64,000 nucleotides of DNA from the NCBI GenBank assembly GCA_009617715.1, contig VTFK01000309.1, positions 186,001-250,000 of the forward strand, given 5' to 3'. A program made the position numbers and the translations under genes. The notes below the pieces were generated by a model. That model made no database searches. It saw only the letters and a program-made list of their open reading frames with translations, and was not told the origin of the DNA. Within the stretch, counting starts at the first letter, position 1. Each line of letters begins with the position of its first letter. This document shows, in pieces, positions 50,521 to 62,162 of this stretch. The stretch comes from Plectrocnemia conspersa. Taxonomy: Eukaryota > Arthropoda > Insecta > Trichoptera > Polycentropodidae.

Positions 50521-51115
50521 AATTTCTTTAAGCACAAAACTATAGTAACATAGGAAGCCAATAAAACGTTTATAACGATTTAAAAGATTTCATCTTAGCC
50601 AAATTTTAATATTTAGCTTAGTGTATTCAATTATAAGCCGACTAGATTAAAATTGTTATAAATAAAACCTAGACTGTTAATATATTTGATTTAATATATA
50701 TTAACCGTATTAATAAACAATAAAATAGGTTAAATAAACTGTTTTATAATTTTTTATTGATTAATTGAAAAATATCTTTTTAATATTATGACAGATATTT
50801 TTGATTAATTTTTTTACTAAATTAATTTTTTTATCCAGATGTTTTATTAATTATATTGCTGCCTAGTTATGTACAGAATGTAAATAAATAGTTGTAATGA
50901 AGTAGTTAATTGTAGTTTAACTCACATATATTGGTTCAAGATATTCTTTATAAGCTGAAATAGCTCGTTATTAAATATTTTTTAATACTATATATAAACG
51001 AACTAGCTCAATTTTAATTAAACAGCGCAAAATTTATTCATTGAATTAAGAAAACATAGAAAAACATAATCTGTGATAAACTAATGTGATTATAATAATA
51101 TAATAATCATTATTT
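50521..51115. other. A+T-rich noncoding DNA
   Basis: No gene was recognised. Confidence 0.5.
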
Positions 51116-51119
51116 TGAT

Positions 51120-51243
51120 CTCCCAGACAAGAGAGAAAATTAGAAACACAAGGGATATAGATAGGGATCTATCAGGGATTTGCACTCAGGTCTTTCGGGT
51201 AATAGCCATTGACATAACCCTTTGAACACTAAGCTCGTTGGTA
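51120..51243 (-). mobile_element. Probable tRNA-derived SINE head (minus strand)
   Basis: On the minus strand an A-box-like TTAGTGTTCAAAGGG is followed about 45 nt later by a B-box-like GAGTGCAAATCCC, with ATTACCCGAAAGACC between them, a spacing and style typical of tRNA-derived SINE heads. It is a different family from the copies at 23.6 and 33.0 kb. No body or tail was delimited. Confidence 0.4.
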
Positions 51244-51484
51244 ATTTTCGACAAAGAAAGTAAATCTATTCGACTAAAAAATCAATTTCGACAAGATTTT
51301 TATTAGTTTTTGATAATTGCACAAACTTTCTGTACCTGAAAACCTATATTTATTATATATAAATAATTTAATTGGTTAAAAAAACAATTTATTGTTGGAA
51401 TGCAATCTTAGAAAGGTTCAAATCATAACAGCTTTTAGATCTAGCCTCAATGCAAAAGTACTAGTACCTAGCATAATTTTTAGA

Positions 51485-52472
51485 TATTATTTATTTTATT
51501 TTATTTTATTAATTTATTTAGCTTAATAGCTAATCTTTACATCTAACAAATTTAGTAAACATATATAAAAAAAATTAAAAAAATACATAAGAGAGAAAAA
51601 ATAAAAATATACAATAATAAAGACTTAATATTATAATTTATTTCTATATGTACGAAGGTGTTTTTTTTATTCCATTTATGAAACCCGTTATATTTTTGCT
51701 GTTTCGGATTTCTCTTGGAAGACTATTATATAAATCAAAACCTCCGTACATAACTCCCCTAGCCGTACTCGTTTTCTTATACTTTTTTATCTTTAAATTT
51801 TCTCTATTTCTAGTATTATATTTATGTACATCTTTATTTCTTATTAAATACTTATTAAAATATTCTGGTAACATATTATTTTCTAACTTATATATAAATA
51901 CTAAAACATTCATACTCAATATTTCTTGAACATTCAACCATTCTAATCTATCAATCATACTTTTACAATTAATTAATCTATTTTTATTTAAGATTACTCT
52001 CATTGCCCTATTTTGTAATTTTTGCAACATTTGTTTGTCTAATTTATTTAACATATTTAATAGTGTTGCACAATAATTAAAATTGGGCAATATTATACTA
52101 TTGTAAATTATTTTTTTTGTATTTATACTTAATATATTTCTTAATCTAGATAATAAACTTATTTTTCTACTAATTTTTTTTAATATGTAATTACAATGTT
52201 CTTTAAAATTTAATTTTGTATCAACAATTACTCCTAAATATTTTATATTATCCACTATTTCTATACTAGAGTTATTTATTACTATTTTATTACTATTATC
52301 TAACACATTTTTATAATTAATAAACATACATTTAGTTTTATTCTCATTTAATTTAAGTACATTATTCTTTAACCATATTTCTAATAGACTTAATTCATTA
52401 TTTAAATTATTTACAATTTCTTTAATGTTATCACCTATGCAATACATTAATGTGTCATCCGCAAATTTTTTT
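51485..52472 (-). mobile_element. 5'-truncated Jockey-like LINE (minus strand)
   Basis: The element begins at about 52472 on the minus strand, just before the FADDT box of the reverse transcriptase, and runs to an A-rich (AAAAT)n-type tail at about 51485-51512. Everything upstream of the catalytic FADD is missing, the usual result of incomplete reverse transcription. The remaining frame is intact. No clear target duplication was found. It abuts the Penelope-like fragment to the right. Confidence 0.85.
51644..52470 (-). CDS. Reverse transcriptase C-terminal part of a LINE, partial
   Basis: This is the longest open frame in the window: 267 codons from 52447, and the open frame extends a few codons upstream through FADDTLMYC (about 52440-52465), the RT catalytic box. 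After it come KTKCMFIN, a YLGVIVDTKLNFKEH motif (the conserved block after YADD in Jockey/CR1-type RTs), a NRAMRVIL stretch, and a C-terminal LYNSLPREIRNS motif typical of Jockey-clade ORF2 ends. There are no stops or frameshifts, so it is a recent insertion compared with other elements here. The fingers and palm part are absent, so it cannot be active. Very A+T-rich codon use. Confidence 0.85.
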
Positions 52473-52484
52473 TTCGCTCAACAT

Positions 52485-53010
52485 TATATTTTTTGACCAA
52501 AAATGGTTTTAACAAAATTATACAAAAGACATGCACTCCTGCCATACATCCGAGGGGACAAAAAAGATCGGAAAAGTCTTGGCGAAGCATGATATCAGAC
52601 CAATTTTTCAATAAAAAAATAATCGGTTCGATGCTTCTCAATGGAAAAGATCAAATAAAAAATGAATTCCAAGGAGTGTATAAAATATAGTGTGCGGATT
52701 GTGATAGTGTTTTCAAGATAATTGAATAGATGCATCGCACACCGAGAAGCAGAACACAAAAATGCGGTCAAAAAATTTAAAGGTTACTTGCTCCAGCCGA
52801 AAATAATTTAAAGAAGACTAAACAATTGAATTTAGCAGCACAAAGACTGTTGCTAATGTTAAAAATCCTTTTGTTCGTACAAAACGCTAGGCACTGGAAA
52901 TATCATATAAATCCATTAGACTTCAATGTGTTTACCTACATAGCAACAAATTATTACTATCGCATAGATGGTTAAAAATTCAGACAGTTGTGCTTATTAG
53001 AAAGTTCTTG
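52485..53010 (+). pseudogene. Penelope-like element fragment (GIY-YIG endonuclease end)
   Basis: Plus-strand pieces in shifting frames match the C-terminal end of Penelope-like elements. A LPYIRG motif (about 52535) is followed by IGSMLLNGKDQI, then GVYKI-stop-CADCDSV (about 52670-52710), which is the first part of the GIY-YIG fold, then RCIAHREAEHKNAVKKF (about 52730-52785), the R...EH active-site region. Further on KTVANVKNPFVRTKR and ALEI (about 52840-52900) fit the family's tail. At least two stops and several frameshifts are present. The RT domain is missing; the LINE begins immediately to the left and may have inserted into it. Confidence 0.7.
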
Positions 53011-53310
53011 TCCCATAAGGTACTTAAAACAATTCCCGGGAATACAACTGCAGGTAATTGGGTGGTACACAAAAACGCAGTTTTTACAGTATTTTTAGAA
53101 ATGATTTTGAAAGTACACTCGCTGACGCAACTCGCGAGAATCACATCCCATCATCTCTTGTAATTATTTTAATGTAATATAAAATGTCAAATAATAATTT
53201 TAAATATAAAATGGGTTGATTTTGCTACTATCTTTTAAGCTATATACATACTATGTACGCCAATTTTAGCACGTACTTTTATAATCGCAATTAATCCTAA
53301 ATAATTTAGG
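53011..53310. other. Noncoding DNA
   Basis: No gene was recognised. Confidence 0.4.
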
Positions 53311-53319
53311 GCTCCGTTC

Positions 53320-53870
53320 ATGATATAGTGTATTTCCTGCAAACAACAATAGATCAGGCCAATTATACTGAATTACGAGCGATGGCCATCGCCAGTTGAC
53401 CGAAAATTTATTTCAATCTTTATCTTAGCCTACGATCGTAAGCTTTCCGTTCGCCGGGTCTCTTAATTGCGAGAATTCACATAGAATAGTACGAAAGTTC
53501 TACTACTTCTACCACCAACACACATAGCAAAATCTTAGAGCATTCGCGTTTCATATTCTAATCACGCGATCGCTACCCAAGGAAAAGACGAGGACGCCGT
53601 ACGAGCGAAGCAATAATAGAGGCTTATATGCATGAATCGATCACGACTCTTATGAAATTTGTAAAAAAGAAGACAAAGAAGAAATGTCTTCTTTCCGCGG
53701 AGCGCTCGTGTGTCTATATATTTATACTGTAATACATATACGACCGAGTCACGATTCGGCCGGAACGTGTCGTCGAATCTAGTCATTTTTCCCATATGAC
53801 ATTATTTATGGATGGTGTATGCTGTCAGCGTTAGTCAACTGCGATCTTATGTTCCATTAGTGTTACTGTG
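53320..53870. promoter_or_regulatory. Candidate conserved noncoding island
   Basis: A block of balanced composition with CG dinucleotides (for example CACGCGATCGCTACC, TTCCGCGGAGCGCTCG) and GATA-type words (CTTTATCTTAG). It has a 77-codon minus-strand frame without a motif. Could be an enhancer, promoter or exon; not resolved. Confidence 0.3.
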
Positions 53871-54678
53871 GCTTGTGCATAAAACATAATTATTATCGGT
53901 AGCGGTATGAAAAATGTGACATTATAAACTCGATAAAATAAAATGTTTCTTACGTAGTGCCATTCTTTTTATGTGAAAAAAGATTTTTTTTATTACACAT
54001 TAATATATTTTATTATACATCATAAGCTCTTAAAAAGTGTCAATAATTCATTAATAAATATGTTTATGTACATTTATTATTATATTTTATATCATAATCA
54101 AATGACCCCATTATTTTATGGCCTACTTAAAAATGCTCTCAACCATTAATATATTACTATTTGTCGGTTTCTCACTGTCATGAGGTACCGAAGCTAGCGA
54201 GTGTGTTGATACCAGACCCCAACTTTTTAAGTTTTAAATATTTTTTTTGATTCGTTTTGATTTTTTTTAATTCTATATTTAAATTTAATAGTTAAAATAA
54301 TATTTTAAAACCTGTACACTATACAATATAAATAAGATGAGATCACGCGTGCGCGTCCGAGAGATATGCAGTTTATCTTACCGCGATACTACGAGATTTT
54401 GCGACTATTGGTAAAAATGATTTTATCTATAGAAGACTACTTAACATTTTCAGTGCATTTAAAAGTATATTTATAACTTAATATTTATAAAAATGATGTT
54501 TTACATTATTCAAAGTTAGCTTCAACCATATATATTTAATAATAAAACTAAATATTGTACATCATTTTAGATTATGCTTAAAACCTAGCTTGATAATGAT
54601 TAAATATAATACTGTATCAAGTTTTACAATAGGTTTGCAATAAATAATTGTATTATTTAAAAATAAGTTTGCAGTGAA

Positions 54679-54716
54679 ATTTCGAAAGTGGGAATACGGT
54701 TTCCCACATTCGAAAT
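54679..54716. repeat. 15-bp inverted repeat with one mismatch
   Basis: ATTTCGAAAGTGGGA pairs with TCCCACATTCGAAAT across an 8-nt loop; one mismatch. Unlike most palindromes here it includes several G:C pairs. Confidence 0.6.
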
Positions 54717-56643
54717 TGCCCTAAAAAGATCAATGGGAATTATGTTTTCCAATTTTATTCACTATTGCCATGTAGCATCATTTTTTGCTGTTACGATAAA
54801 ATATTTATCTACTTTATCAGTAGAACTTAAATAATTTGAATAAGATCTGTTACAAATTTGCTCAATAAGTTGACAGAAAATAAAAAAAAAGTATATTTTA
54901 CTGATGTTACAACACAATCGATGACCTGTAATTGGTTTAATGTAAACGAGTATATGTCATTGATTGTGTTTTAGCGCATTTTAAGAGTTTGAGTGACCTT
55001 TTTCTCAAAAATATGTTTTTTTGCTTAAGAACTATATCAATGTAAGTAAAATAGTTTGCTATATTACTATGTGATATAAATTACAGATTTTTTAGTACAA
55101 AAAAAGTTTTTTAGTAACACTACATAATAATTTTATATTATGTTTTATGTGTAAATATAAAAGATGCTTTTTAATTTCATTAAGTACTTAGAAAAAAAAA
55201 TAAACTAATAATATCGACCACCCAATCAAAGCAATAGCAGATAGTAAGCACAATATGAGCTTTAAAAGTATTATTAATTTTGCGACAATAATTTAGTTTT
55301 ATTAAGCAATATTTGGTGCAGCATTATATATATGTTTTTTTTAATTAAATTACATTTAAAAAGTTTCACTTTATTTGAAATCGATTCTAAATTAAAAACA
55401 TTTAATATCAATAATAAACTAAAACTATTTCAAAACCATAATAAATACAAAAATATTTTTTTAGATTGCAAAACTATTCTGAATAAATCTTGAAATTTTA
55501 TTTGGAAACTTTTTAATTTTAAAAATATTTTAATTAGTGTTTTACAATTTAAACCAAATTTAATTAAAATTACAAATACAAACTCAAGCTAATACAAATC
55601 TACATTGTTTGTATACTATTTAAAATCTCTTATGAACTAAAGATATTTTATTAAGCTAAAATTGTTTTTTTTTATCCTTTTTTTCAACATATTTTCATAA
55701 GAGTTTTATAATTTAAATCGATAAAATCAATTGTGTGGTTCGTTCTCAAACGTACCAAAACCAAAATTTCAATAACTGTCAAATCTACATTCATCAAAAT
55801 CTGATAAAAAATCATAGCATGGATACATACTTTGTCACATCAGAACAAAAAATAACCTACTCTTAGATACATTGGCTATCGATTTTTACAGATATGTAAT
55901 CATTGCAAGATGTCGTCTATTAGATAACATCAAAGAAACAAATGGTCTTAATTTATTTTGATTATACCTATACCTTGGTGTATACAACAACTCATTTACA
56001 ACCCTAAATAGTATCACTTCAAGGCACAAAAAAAATCAGAAAGTCAAGCGTTCATGACTGACATTTTAAGACAATAAAAAAATTAATTCAAAATTTTTAA
56101 TATTTGCATTCTCACTGAATTATATATATGTACATAATTTTACTGTATTAATAAGATTACTTTACGCAAAAATGGAACCAAACTTTTTTAGTTAAATAAC
56201 CACCTGCATCACAATCATTGTCACGCGATTGTCGTGAAAGATAGTATCCCTAAATATTAATAGTTAAAACGTACCCAGCTCAATTGCTATTCAAAAAATA
56301 GTATTAAGTGAAATCTAACGAAGTGTGCGTTAAATCAGAAGCAATGATAATTTAATATATTGAAAATATAAAAACTCACTTTTTGGTCTTAGTGTCCGTC
56401 GACGGAATTCAAGATTTGAAGATTTCACTACAAAGATTTGTATATAATTGTTTATCTAGTTTAATTAGTGTATACTTCTGATTTTTCTTACACCACTTAT
56501 ATTTATATGTATTTTATTTTTATAGTTAAAACGTAAGTTTATTTACACTCCGAATATATTCAGTCAAATCGAACAACGCACACGAAAAATATTTTTATAA
56601 ACAACTGTCAAGTTGCTGTCGGCCATTTTGTTTTATATTTAAA

Positions 56644-56700
56644 TGCTGATTTTTCATTGGTCGACAGTTAGAGTTTCTGATCAATAACAAAAGAATTTAT
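56644..56700. repeat. Dispersed short repeat, copy 1
   Basis: The segment around ATTGGTCGACAG...CAATAACAAAAG resembles 60837-60895 (ATTGGTCGGCAG...CAATCGAAAAC) over about 55 bp in the same orientation. Both have divergent CCAAT-like words (ATTGG...CCAAT or its relic). Family unknown. Confidence 0.4.
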
Positions 56701-57399
56701 TACCGAGCAGTTTTTATTTTTAATTATTATAATTAAATATATTTATTTTTTACGTTTATTATTATAAACCTTTCATACAAAGCAGCGTAGACAAGTATGT
56801 ATAAGATTTAATTATAAATACAATACTCGTGAGGTTTAATCTATTATTATCTTACGCTTACTTGAATGGTCTTAATGCGCCAGTGCATTATGCAAGACAA
56901 CTCGCAGATAAATACATAACACATGTCAGCTAATGACATGACGAGCACTGCACAATATACGTCAAAATTATCAAGTTAATACACATATTCAAATGTGCAT
57001 CTCTGAAAACAGCAGTTACAGTAATCTAATACAACATTTTTAACAATAAAACTACCAGCTGAATAATTATGTTATGTATTGGTATGCTTAACTTTAGATG
57101 AATCGACTTAATTATTTTTTTTAAATAAAAGTAAATGGCGTACGATATTTTTTTATAAAGGGCACAAATGACCTAATTTAATAAAAATATCAGTTCCCAC
57201 TTGTCGTTGGGTCTATAAATAAAATATTATTTAAATAAATCCAATATAGGTATTCCGGTATTGAAATTTAAAATACCGAAAAACAGGTATTAAAAGCCCT
57301 TAAACCGATTAATAAAAACACATTTGAATATGCATATAAACTTTTAAGTTAAAACGATAAATCTCGTATTAAGGCATACATTCTCACTCGGATTACGCC

Positions 57400-57900
57400 T
57401 AGTTATTGATTTCAATATTTGAAGGAATTGGGCTGCGTGGAATTTTTTCGCCTCTCCGAGCAAACACAATATATTCGCGAAAAATCTCACTGGTTGGGGA
57501 AACAATTTGAGAAAATTTCATGAAAATTTTATCGGCTCGAGCGCAGTGCACGTGTAGGTACAATCTGCGACTTCCTTCCGCCCCCACCCTGGAAAATTCT
57601 TCTCGAAGAATTTTCGCACAGAAAACGAGTGGTTTTTTCCTTATATGAGAGTGAGAGAGGACGGAAAAAAGCAGCACACAGGTACCTACGATGTTACCTT
57701 GTGTTATTTTTGTTTGTCGTATGTACGGGATATTCTACGCGATGCTCTAAAGCGCGCTCTGTACCCTTATCTCATCTAGTCTTGACGATCTGCGACGAGA
57801 AACTGCAATTCTACCCTTTGGATGCAACGGAAAAGCTAATCCAGGAGTAAGTGTGTCCTCCTAAACGACACATTGTGAAGTCTGCTTTTAAACGGTCTCG
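57400..57900 (+). other. GC-richer island with donor and acceptor sites, possible gene 5' end
   Basis: The island contains an 11-bp perfect inverted repeat GAAAATTCTTC/GAAGAATTTTC at 57592-57615, good donor-like sites (CACACAGGTACCT near 57680; GGAGTAAGTG at 57844-57852) and an acceptor-like TTATCTCATCTAG near 57779. Between the last acceptor and donor two frames are open: one reads LTICDEKLQFYPLDATEKLI, the other ETAILPFGCNGKANPG. A plus-strand first or internal exon is plausible; I do not recognise a family. The 92-codon minus-strand frame is probably a shadow. Confidence 0.35.
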
Positions 57901-59140
57901 TTTCTATTTAATCTTTGCCCTTATAGAAATACTCATACATACAAAGTGTCTACTATTCGTATAATATTACAATTTAAAATATAAATTTAATTAATTTTAT
58001 AATAAAATATACAGGGAAAAACCACTTTATATATTTATACATATATAACAGGAAATAACTTAAGTGTAATAGTATAAAATTAAATCAATAACAAAAAAGC
58101 AGAAATTCTCTTAAATATGTAAAAATTACAATTTTTTACTAATTAATTACTAGATAATATTGATAAAATTGATGAAAGACGAACTGTATAGTGTTAAAGA
58201 TGTAAAAGTGGAACATAAGTAAAATAACTAGACTTTGTAGTGATGTTTTCTTATATAACTAAATCTTTTCTTTCACTTTACTCTTTTCTTGTTTTAACCA
58301 CCTGCACAATTATTGTTATAATTTAGGAGTCATTCTAACGACCATTTGGAACAAATGAAAAAAATCAACACGATTTGAAAGTTGGCTTGATACAGTATTT
58401 AATATAAAATGAAAAAGAGATCTCGTGACCAAACAATTGCATTAATAATAGCATATACTGCACGAATCACCTATTTGCAAATCCAGTTTGAAATTTACCA
58501 TTTTTTTAATCTTTCATGATTTTTTAAAAGCGAAAGATTTAGTTATTTATTCTTCGAAAACGTTGAAATATAATAGCTGCTAAATCAGATGCAAAGACAA
58601 AAAAACTGTTAACGCAGATTGCCAGATGAGTTCTTGAAAACAATATGTTCGTAAACACATCCAATAAAATTTTCTCGAATTTGATTCCGTCTTTATGTAA
58701 TTTTTTATTATTTTTATATAACCCTAGTCCAAGAAAAATGTTATGAAAAACACACCATCTCATTGGTAAAAAAGCAAAGGATAAAAAATGTATTCATTAG
58801 TGCAAAAAGACAAAGTAAAAGCATTCATAAAAATAGAGCTTTAGAACAAAATAAGTTTGACATGTTTAAATGATTTAGGTACCAGAGTTAATATTGAAGT
58901 AAACAAAACCCTATTTACTAAGCACTTAGATTGTTTGCTGATGTACTTTTCACAATATTTCAGAGTTTTGCGTGAATACAGAATCCATTTGTAGATGAGC
59001 AAAATGACATCTAAATATCGAATCCGTTTGGTAGTAGAAAAATTCTATAAAGAGCACTCCTCAATGACACCTAGATTCGACTTAATGCTAATGAGTAAGC
59101 ACATCCATCGCATTAAAATAAAATAATTTAAAAATAAATA
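57901..59140. other. A+T-rich noncoding DNA
   Basis: No gene was recognised. The 74-codon minus-strand frame (58539-58763) has no motif. Confidence 0.45.
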
Positions 59141-59142
59141 TA

Positions 59143-60122
59143 CCAGGTTGTCCCATTAGTACTTTTTCCTACATTTGCAAAAATATATAACAATAGTCGA
59201 AGCAATAATACTATTTAATAACGAAATATTTTTGTTTCGATATTTTCAACACTAAATAAACAATGGCAGTGAAGATGAAATAATCAAAGTAAGCTATAAT
59301 ATGCTTTATGAGTTTTAACTCGATCAAAATTCGACAATAGCAGTTAAAAACACCTGTAATGCAATTGACAGGGATGCCATTAAATTTAAAAAGTGGCAAA
59401 TGTTGTTTTTAAATTTTGTTTTGGGAATTTTGATATTGTGGGTAGTCCTTAGGGGTTGTTAGTGAGTATATTAGGGCTACCAGAAAATCAGGTCCAAGAT
59501 TAAAGGTACAGAAGCTATCACAAATGCTCAACGTGTTACCTACATCAATTCACAGACATTAAAAATCTCGCGCAATGAATTTTAATATGCCAATAATTAA
59601 TGATTCTTGAACAGAAATATTTCTTTTTGAAGATGAGAAGTGGATGTTACACGCGACGTTGGATGGCAATCAACCTCAATTCCATCCATGAGAACAGGAT
59701 TACACCCTAATTATACTTTAGGTCATAATTCATTATGATGATAGGCAGAAAATTACGATAGATACATAGTGTGCTCAGCTAACTCGTTTTAAAGCGACTC
59801 AGAGCATAAAAATACCTTTTTACACTATGACAGCCTCACCCTCATGTATCCAAGAAGACGATAGAAAAAATCAATTGATTTTTTTTGGGAATTCCTATCT
59901 CATCCTTCGTATTCTTCAGACATTATTAAGAACACTAGAACAGTTTTTAGAAGGTAAATAATATTTTATAAAAAACGACAATAAAAAGCTTGTTGCTTCA
60001 AAAAATACAGTATTTTTTAATCAGATAAAAAAAAATTGATTAACATGTAGAGAATATAATAAAAGTATTACACGATTTAACTTATTTAAACCGCATCTTA
60101 AAAAACTTATGGAACAACCTGA
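59143..60122 (+). mobile_element. Degenerate mariner element with TA target duplications
   Basis: The left end is CCAGGTTGTCCCATTAGTAC and the right end, reversed, is TCAGGTTGTTCCATAAGTTT: about 17 of 20 positions agree. TA dinucleotides flank both ends (59141-59142, 60123-60124). Length 980 bp is shorter than the usual ~1.3 kb, so there are internal deletions. Inside are decayed mariner transposase pieces on the plus strand. Confidence 0.85.
59330..60000 (+). pseudogene. mariner transposase relic
   Basis: Recognisable pieces in several frames: a decayed segment before the catalytic domain resembling FLNF...GNFDI (about 59405-59440); FEDEKWMLH at about 59625-59652, containing the first catalytic aspartate of the D,D34D triad (family pattern GDEKW); QLTRFKAT at about 59780; and a C-terminal EQFLEGK-like motif near 59940-59957, normally just before KYF in mariner. 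The second and third aspartate regions are damaged and many stops are present. The cut-and-paste enzyme is dead. Confidence 0.75.
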
Positions 60123-60124
60123 TA

Positions 60125-61430
60125 AATGTACGTATTATTATTATGTCAATAACTTTTTCTTATTTTTTTGTATTAGTATATTTCTACCATTTAAAAATGT
60201 CTGTATTATTTTATGCAATAAATGTGGGGGAGAGGTTGCAAAATTAAATTTAATTTGAAGGGGGCGTAGTAACATAACGTTTTAAAACCACTGCCGTAAA
60301 CCATCATTATGTTGATAAACCATTTGTGTAAAGCTAAAATTAAGCTCCGAGAACGTGGTTTATTTTATTTTTTGTCATATGTACGGTGTATATACTACAA
60401 TATAATCATAACCATAAATGTCCGCAAACACCAGATTTTAAAAAACGAGTATATATTTATGATTAACTGTAAGGAAATTTTTATATGAAAACATAAAAAG
60501 TTTACGATGTGAAAACTATTCTTGTTGTTTTAGGTTCAAATATTAGAGGTAAAACAATATTTACCCAAATGTTGGTTAGATTAAATTATTTTATATTACT
60601 TCAAGAAGCAAAATAGACATCATGATAACAACTGTTATCCTTTTATACAATAACACTTATATTTTAAATAAAAGGGTGCTTTATACTTTATTTTTCTTGT
60701 TTTGGTTTTTAATGATTAGTTTACGTATGTGAATTGTATTCCTAATATTAATGTAATAACTACACATATTATTCATCATATTACCTGCAATTTTTATTGT
60801 TATATAATATTACGTTTTATTTTTATTTAAATTCTATTTTTTTATTGGTCGGCAGCCAGAACCTTCGACCAATCGAAAACAATAAAATGTAATTCAAAAT
60901 TAAATAAGTTTCTTTTGTTACCGTATAAAATTTCATACAGTCCATAGACAGAAATACAATTAACATAGCAACGATTTTAACGTAGAGTGTTTTATTCATG
61001 AAGCACATTTGACGGTGTAAGTTTAGAAAAATTTTATAATTAAGATAATATACATAAACAATTCTCTTAATGTAAATTCAGTTAAAATATAAAATGTAAA
61101 GATGCGCATTAATGTGTACATACATAAACTTACACCTCAGTCTATAAATATTGGTATATGTGTATTAACTTGTATACCTTTTTTTTATTGCTTACACGTG
61201 TATTGAATTGTATTATATTGCATGTTTATAGACTGAAAAAAATATCTTTTACTGGCAAAGATTATAAGTAAAAATAAACAAAGTGATCAATAACGTGTCA
61301 AAATTGCCTTACACATCGACATGAAACTCGCACATTAAAAAAGGCCGCTCCGGTAATGTCGAAAGCTAAACAATAATTAATACATCATGAAAATAACACG
61401 CAATGAATAGTCTGAATTTACTCGTTCATC
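60125..61430. other. A+T-rich noncoding DNA
   Basis: No gene was recognised. It contains the second copy of the short dispersed repeat at 60837-60895. Confidence 0.45.
60837..60895. repeat. Dispersed short repeat, copy 2
   Basis: Similar to 56644-56700 in the same orientation; here the internal ATTGGTCG and CGACCAAT words are perfectly complementary, giving a small inverted repeat. Confidence 0.4.
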
Positions 61431-61439
61431 CATCATTAT

Positions 61440-61900
61440 AACAATTACCGTCACACCCCACCGGTCCTCTTTTGTGATGAGCAGCGGGGGTTCGAACGCG
61501 TGCGCGGCATCTTAAGCCAACCCTTCCGGAAAATGTTAACACTCCACTGGACCAAGAGAGAGGGACTAATCGGATTCAGAGGAATTTGTCCTGCTTAGCA
61601 TGATGTCATCACTGGTTCGTTTGCAGCGATATACATACATATGTTTGCTATAGGGGTCGAAAGTGCGCTTAAGATCTAGTTTGACGGCCAGTCCTGGATA
61701 GCACAATAAATAGACATTGGGATAAATCCAGCCATCTGCATACAGTCGACTGCAACTAACCCCTTTCAGACTGTTGGACTCACGTACAGTTAATACCTAG
61801 TACACAGGGTAACTCTATTAGACCCTCGCGGGGTAGGCAAAGCCACGTCATTTGCGCACGCCGACCACTAGAATACATCGCGCATAAGTTTCGTTAATTA
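61440..61900. other. GC-rich island, unassigned
   Basis: The least A+T-rich block in the window. It contains GGGGTTCGAACGCGTGCGC (B-box-like core GGTTCGAAC without a matching A box), CTCGCGGGGTAGGC and several CG-rich words. No open frame of useful length and no recognised family. It could be a retroelement leader, a promoter or a conserved noncoding block. Confidence 0.3.
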
Positions 61901-62160
61901 AAACGCTTTGTTAACTGCTGTGTAATCAAACAGTGCCAGTTTTAGATTGTACTATTTTTTGTAGTGTTTCGTATGTTACAATTAATGTAGTGGTAGTTTA
62001 GATTAAAAATATGTTAGCTATACAAATAAAAGATCAAAGTTTCCAATCAAAACAAAAAATTAATGTCGTGTTTTTATAATTACTGAAACCACATAAGGGC
62101 GCTACTTATCTTAATATCATTTTAAATATGTATATTTCAATCATATAAATAATTTTACAG
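61901..62160. other. A+T-rich noncoding DNA
   Basis: Nothing recognised. Confidence 0.5.
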
Positions 62161-62162
62161 AC

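Larger units (their letters stand above)
53871..57390. other. A+T-rich noncoding DNA
   Basis: No gene was recognised over about 3.5 kb. It includes the hairpin at 54679-54716 and one copy of a short dispersed repeat near 56644-56700. 55735-55960 is a slightly less A+T-rich unassigned stretch. Confidence 0.45.

Noticed and set aside
51648..51929. 93-codon plus-strand frame
   Set aside because: Antisense shadow of the intact LINE reverse-transcriptase frame.
61485..61510. tRNA-like B box GGGGTTCGAACGCG
   Set aside because: No A box upstream at tRNA spacing; left as part of an unassigned GC-rich island.
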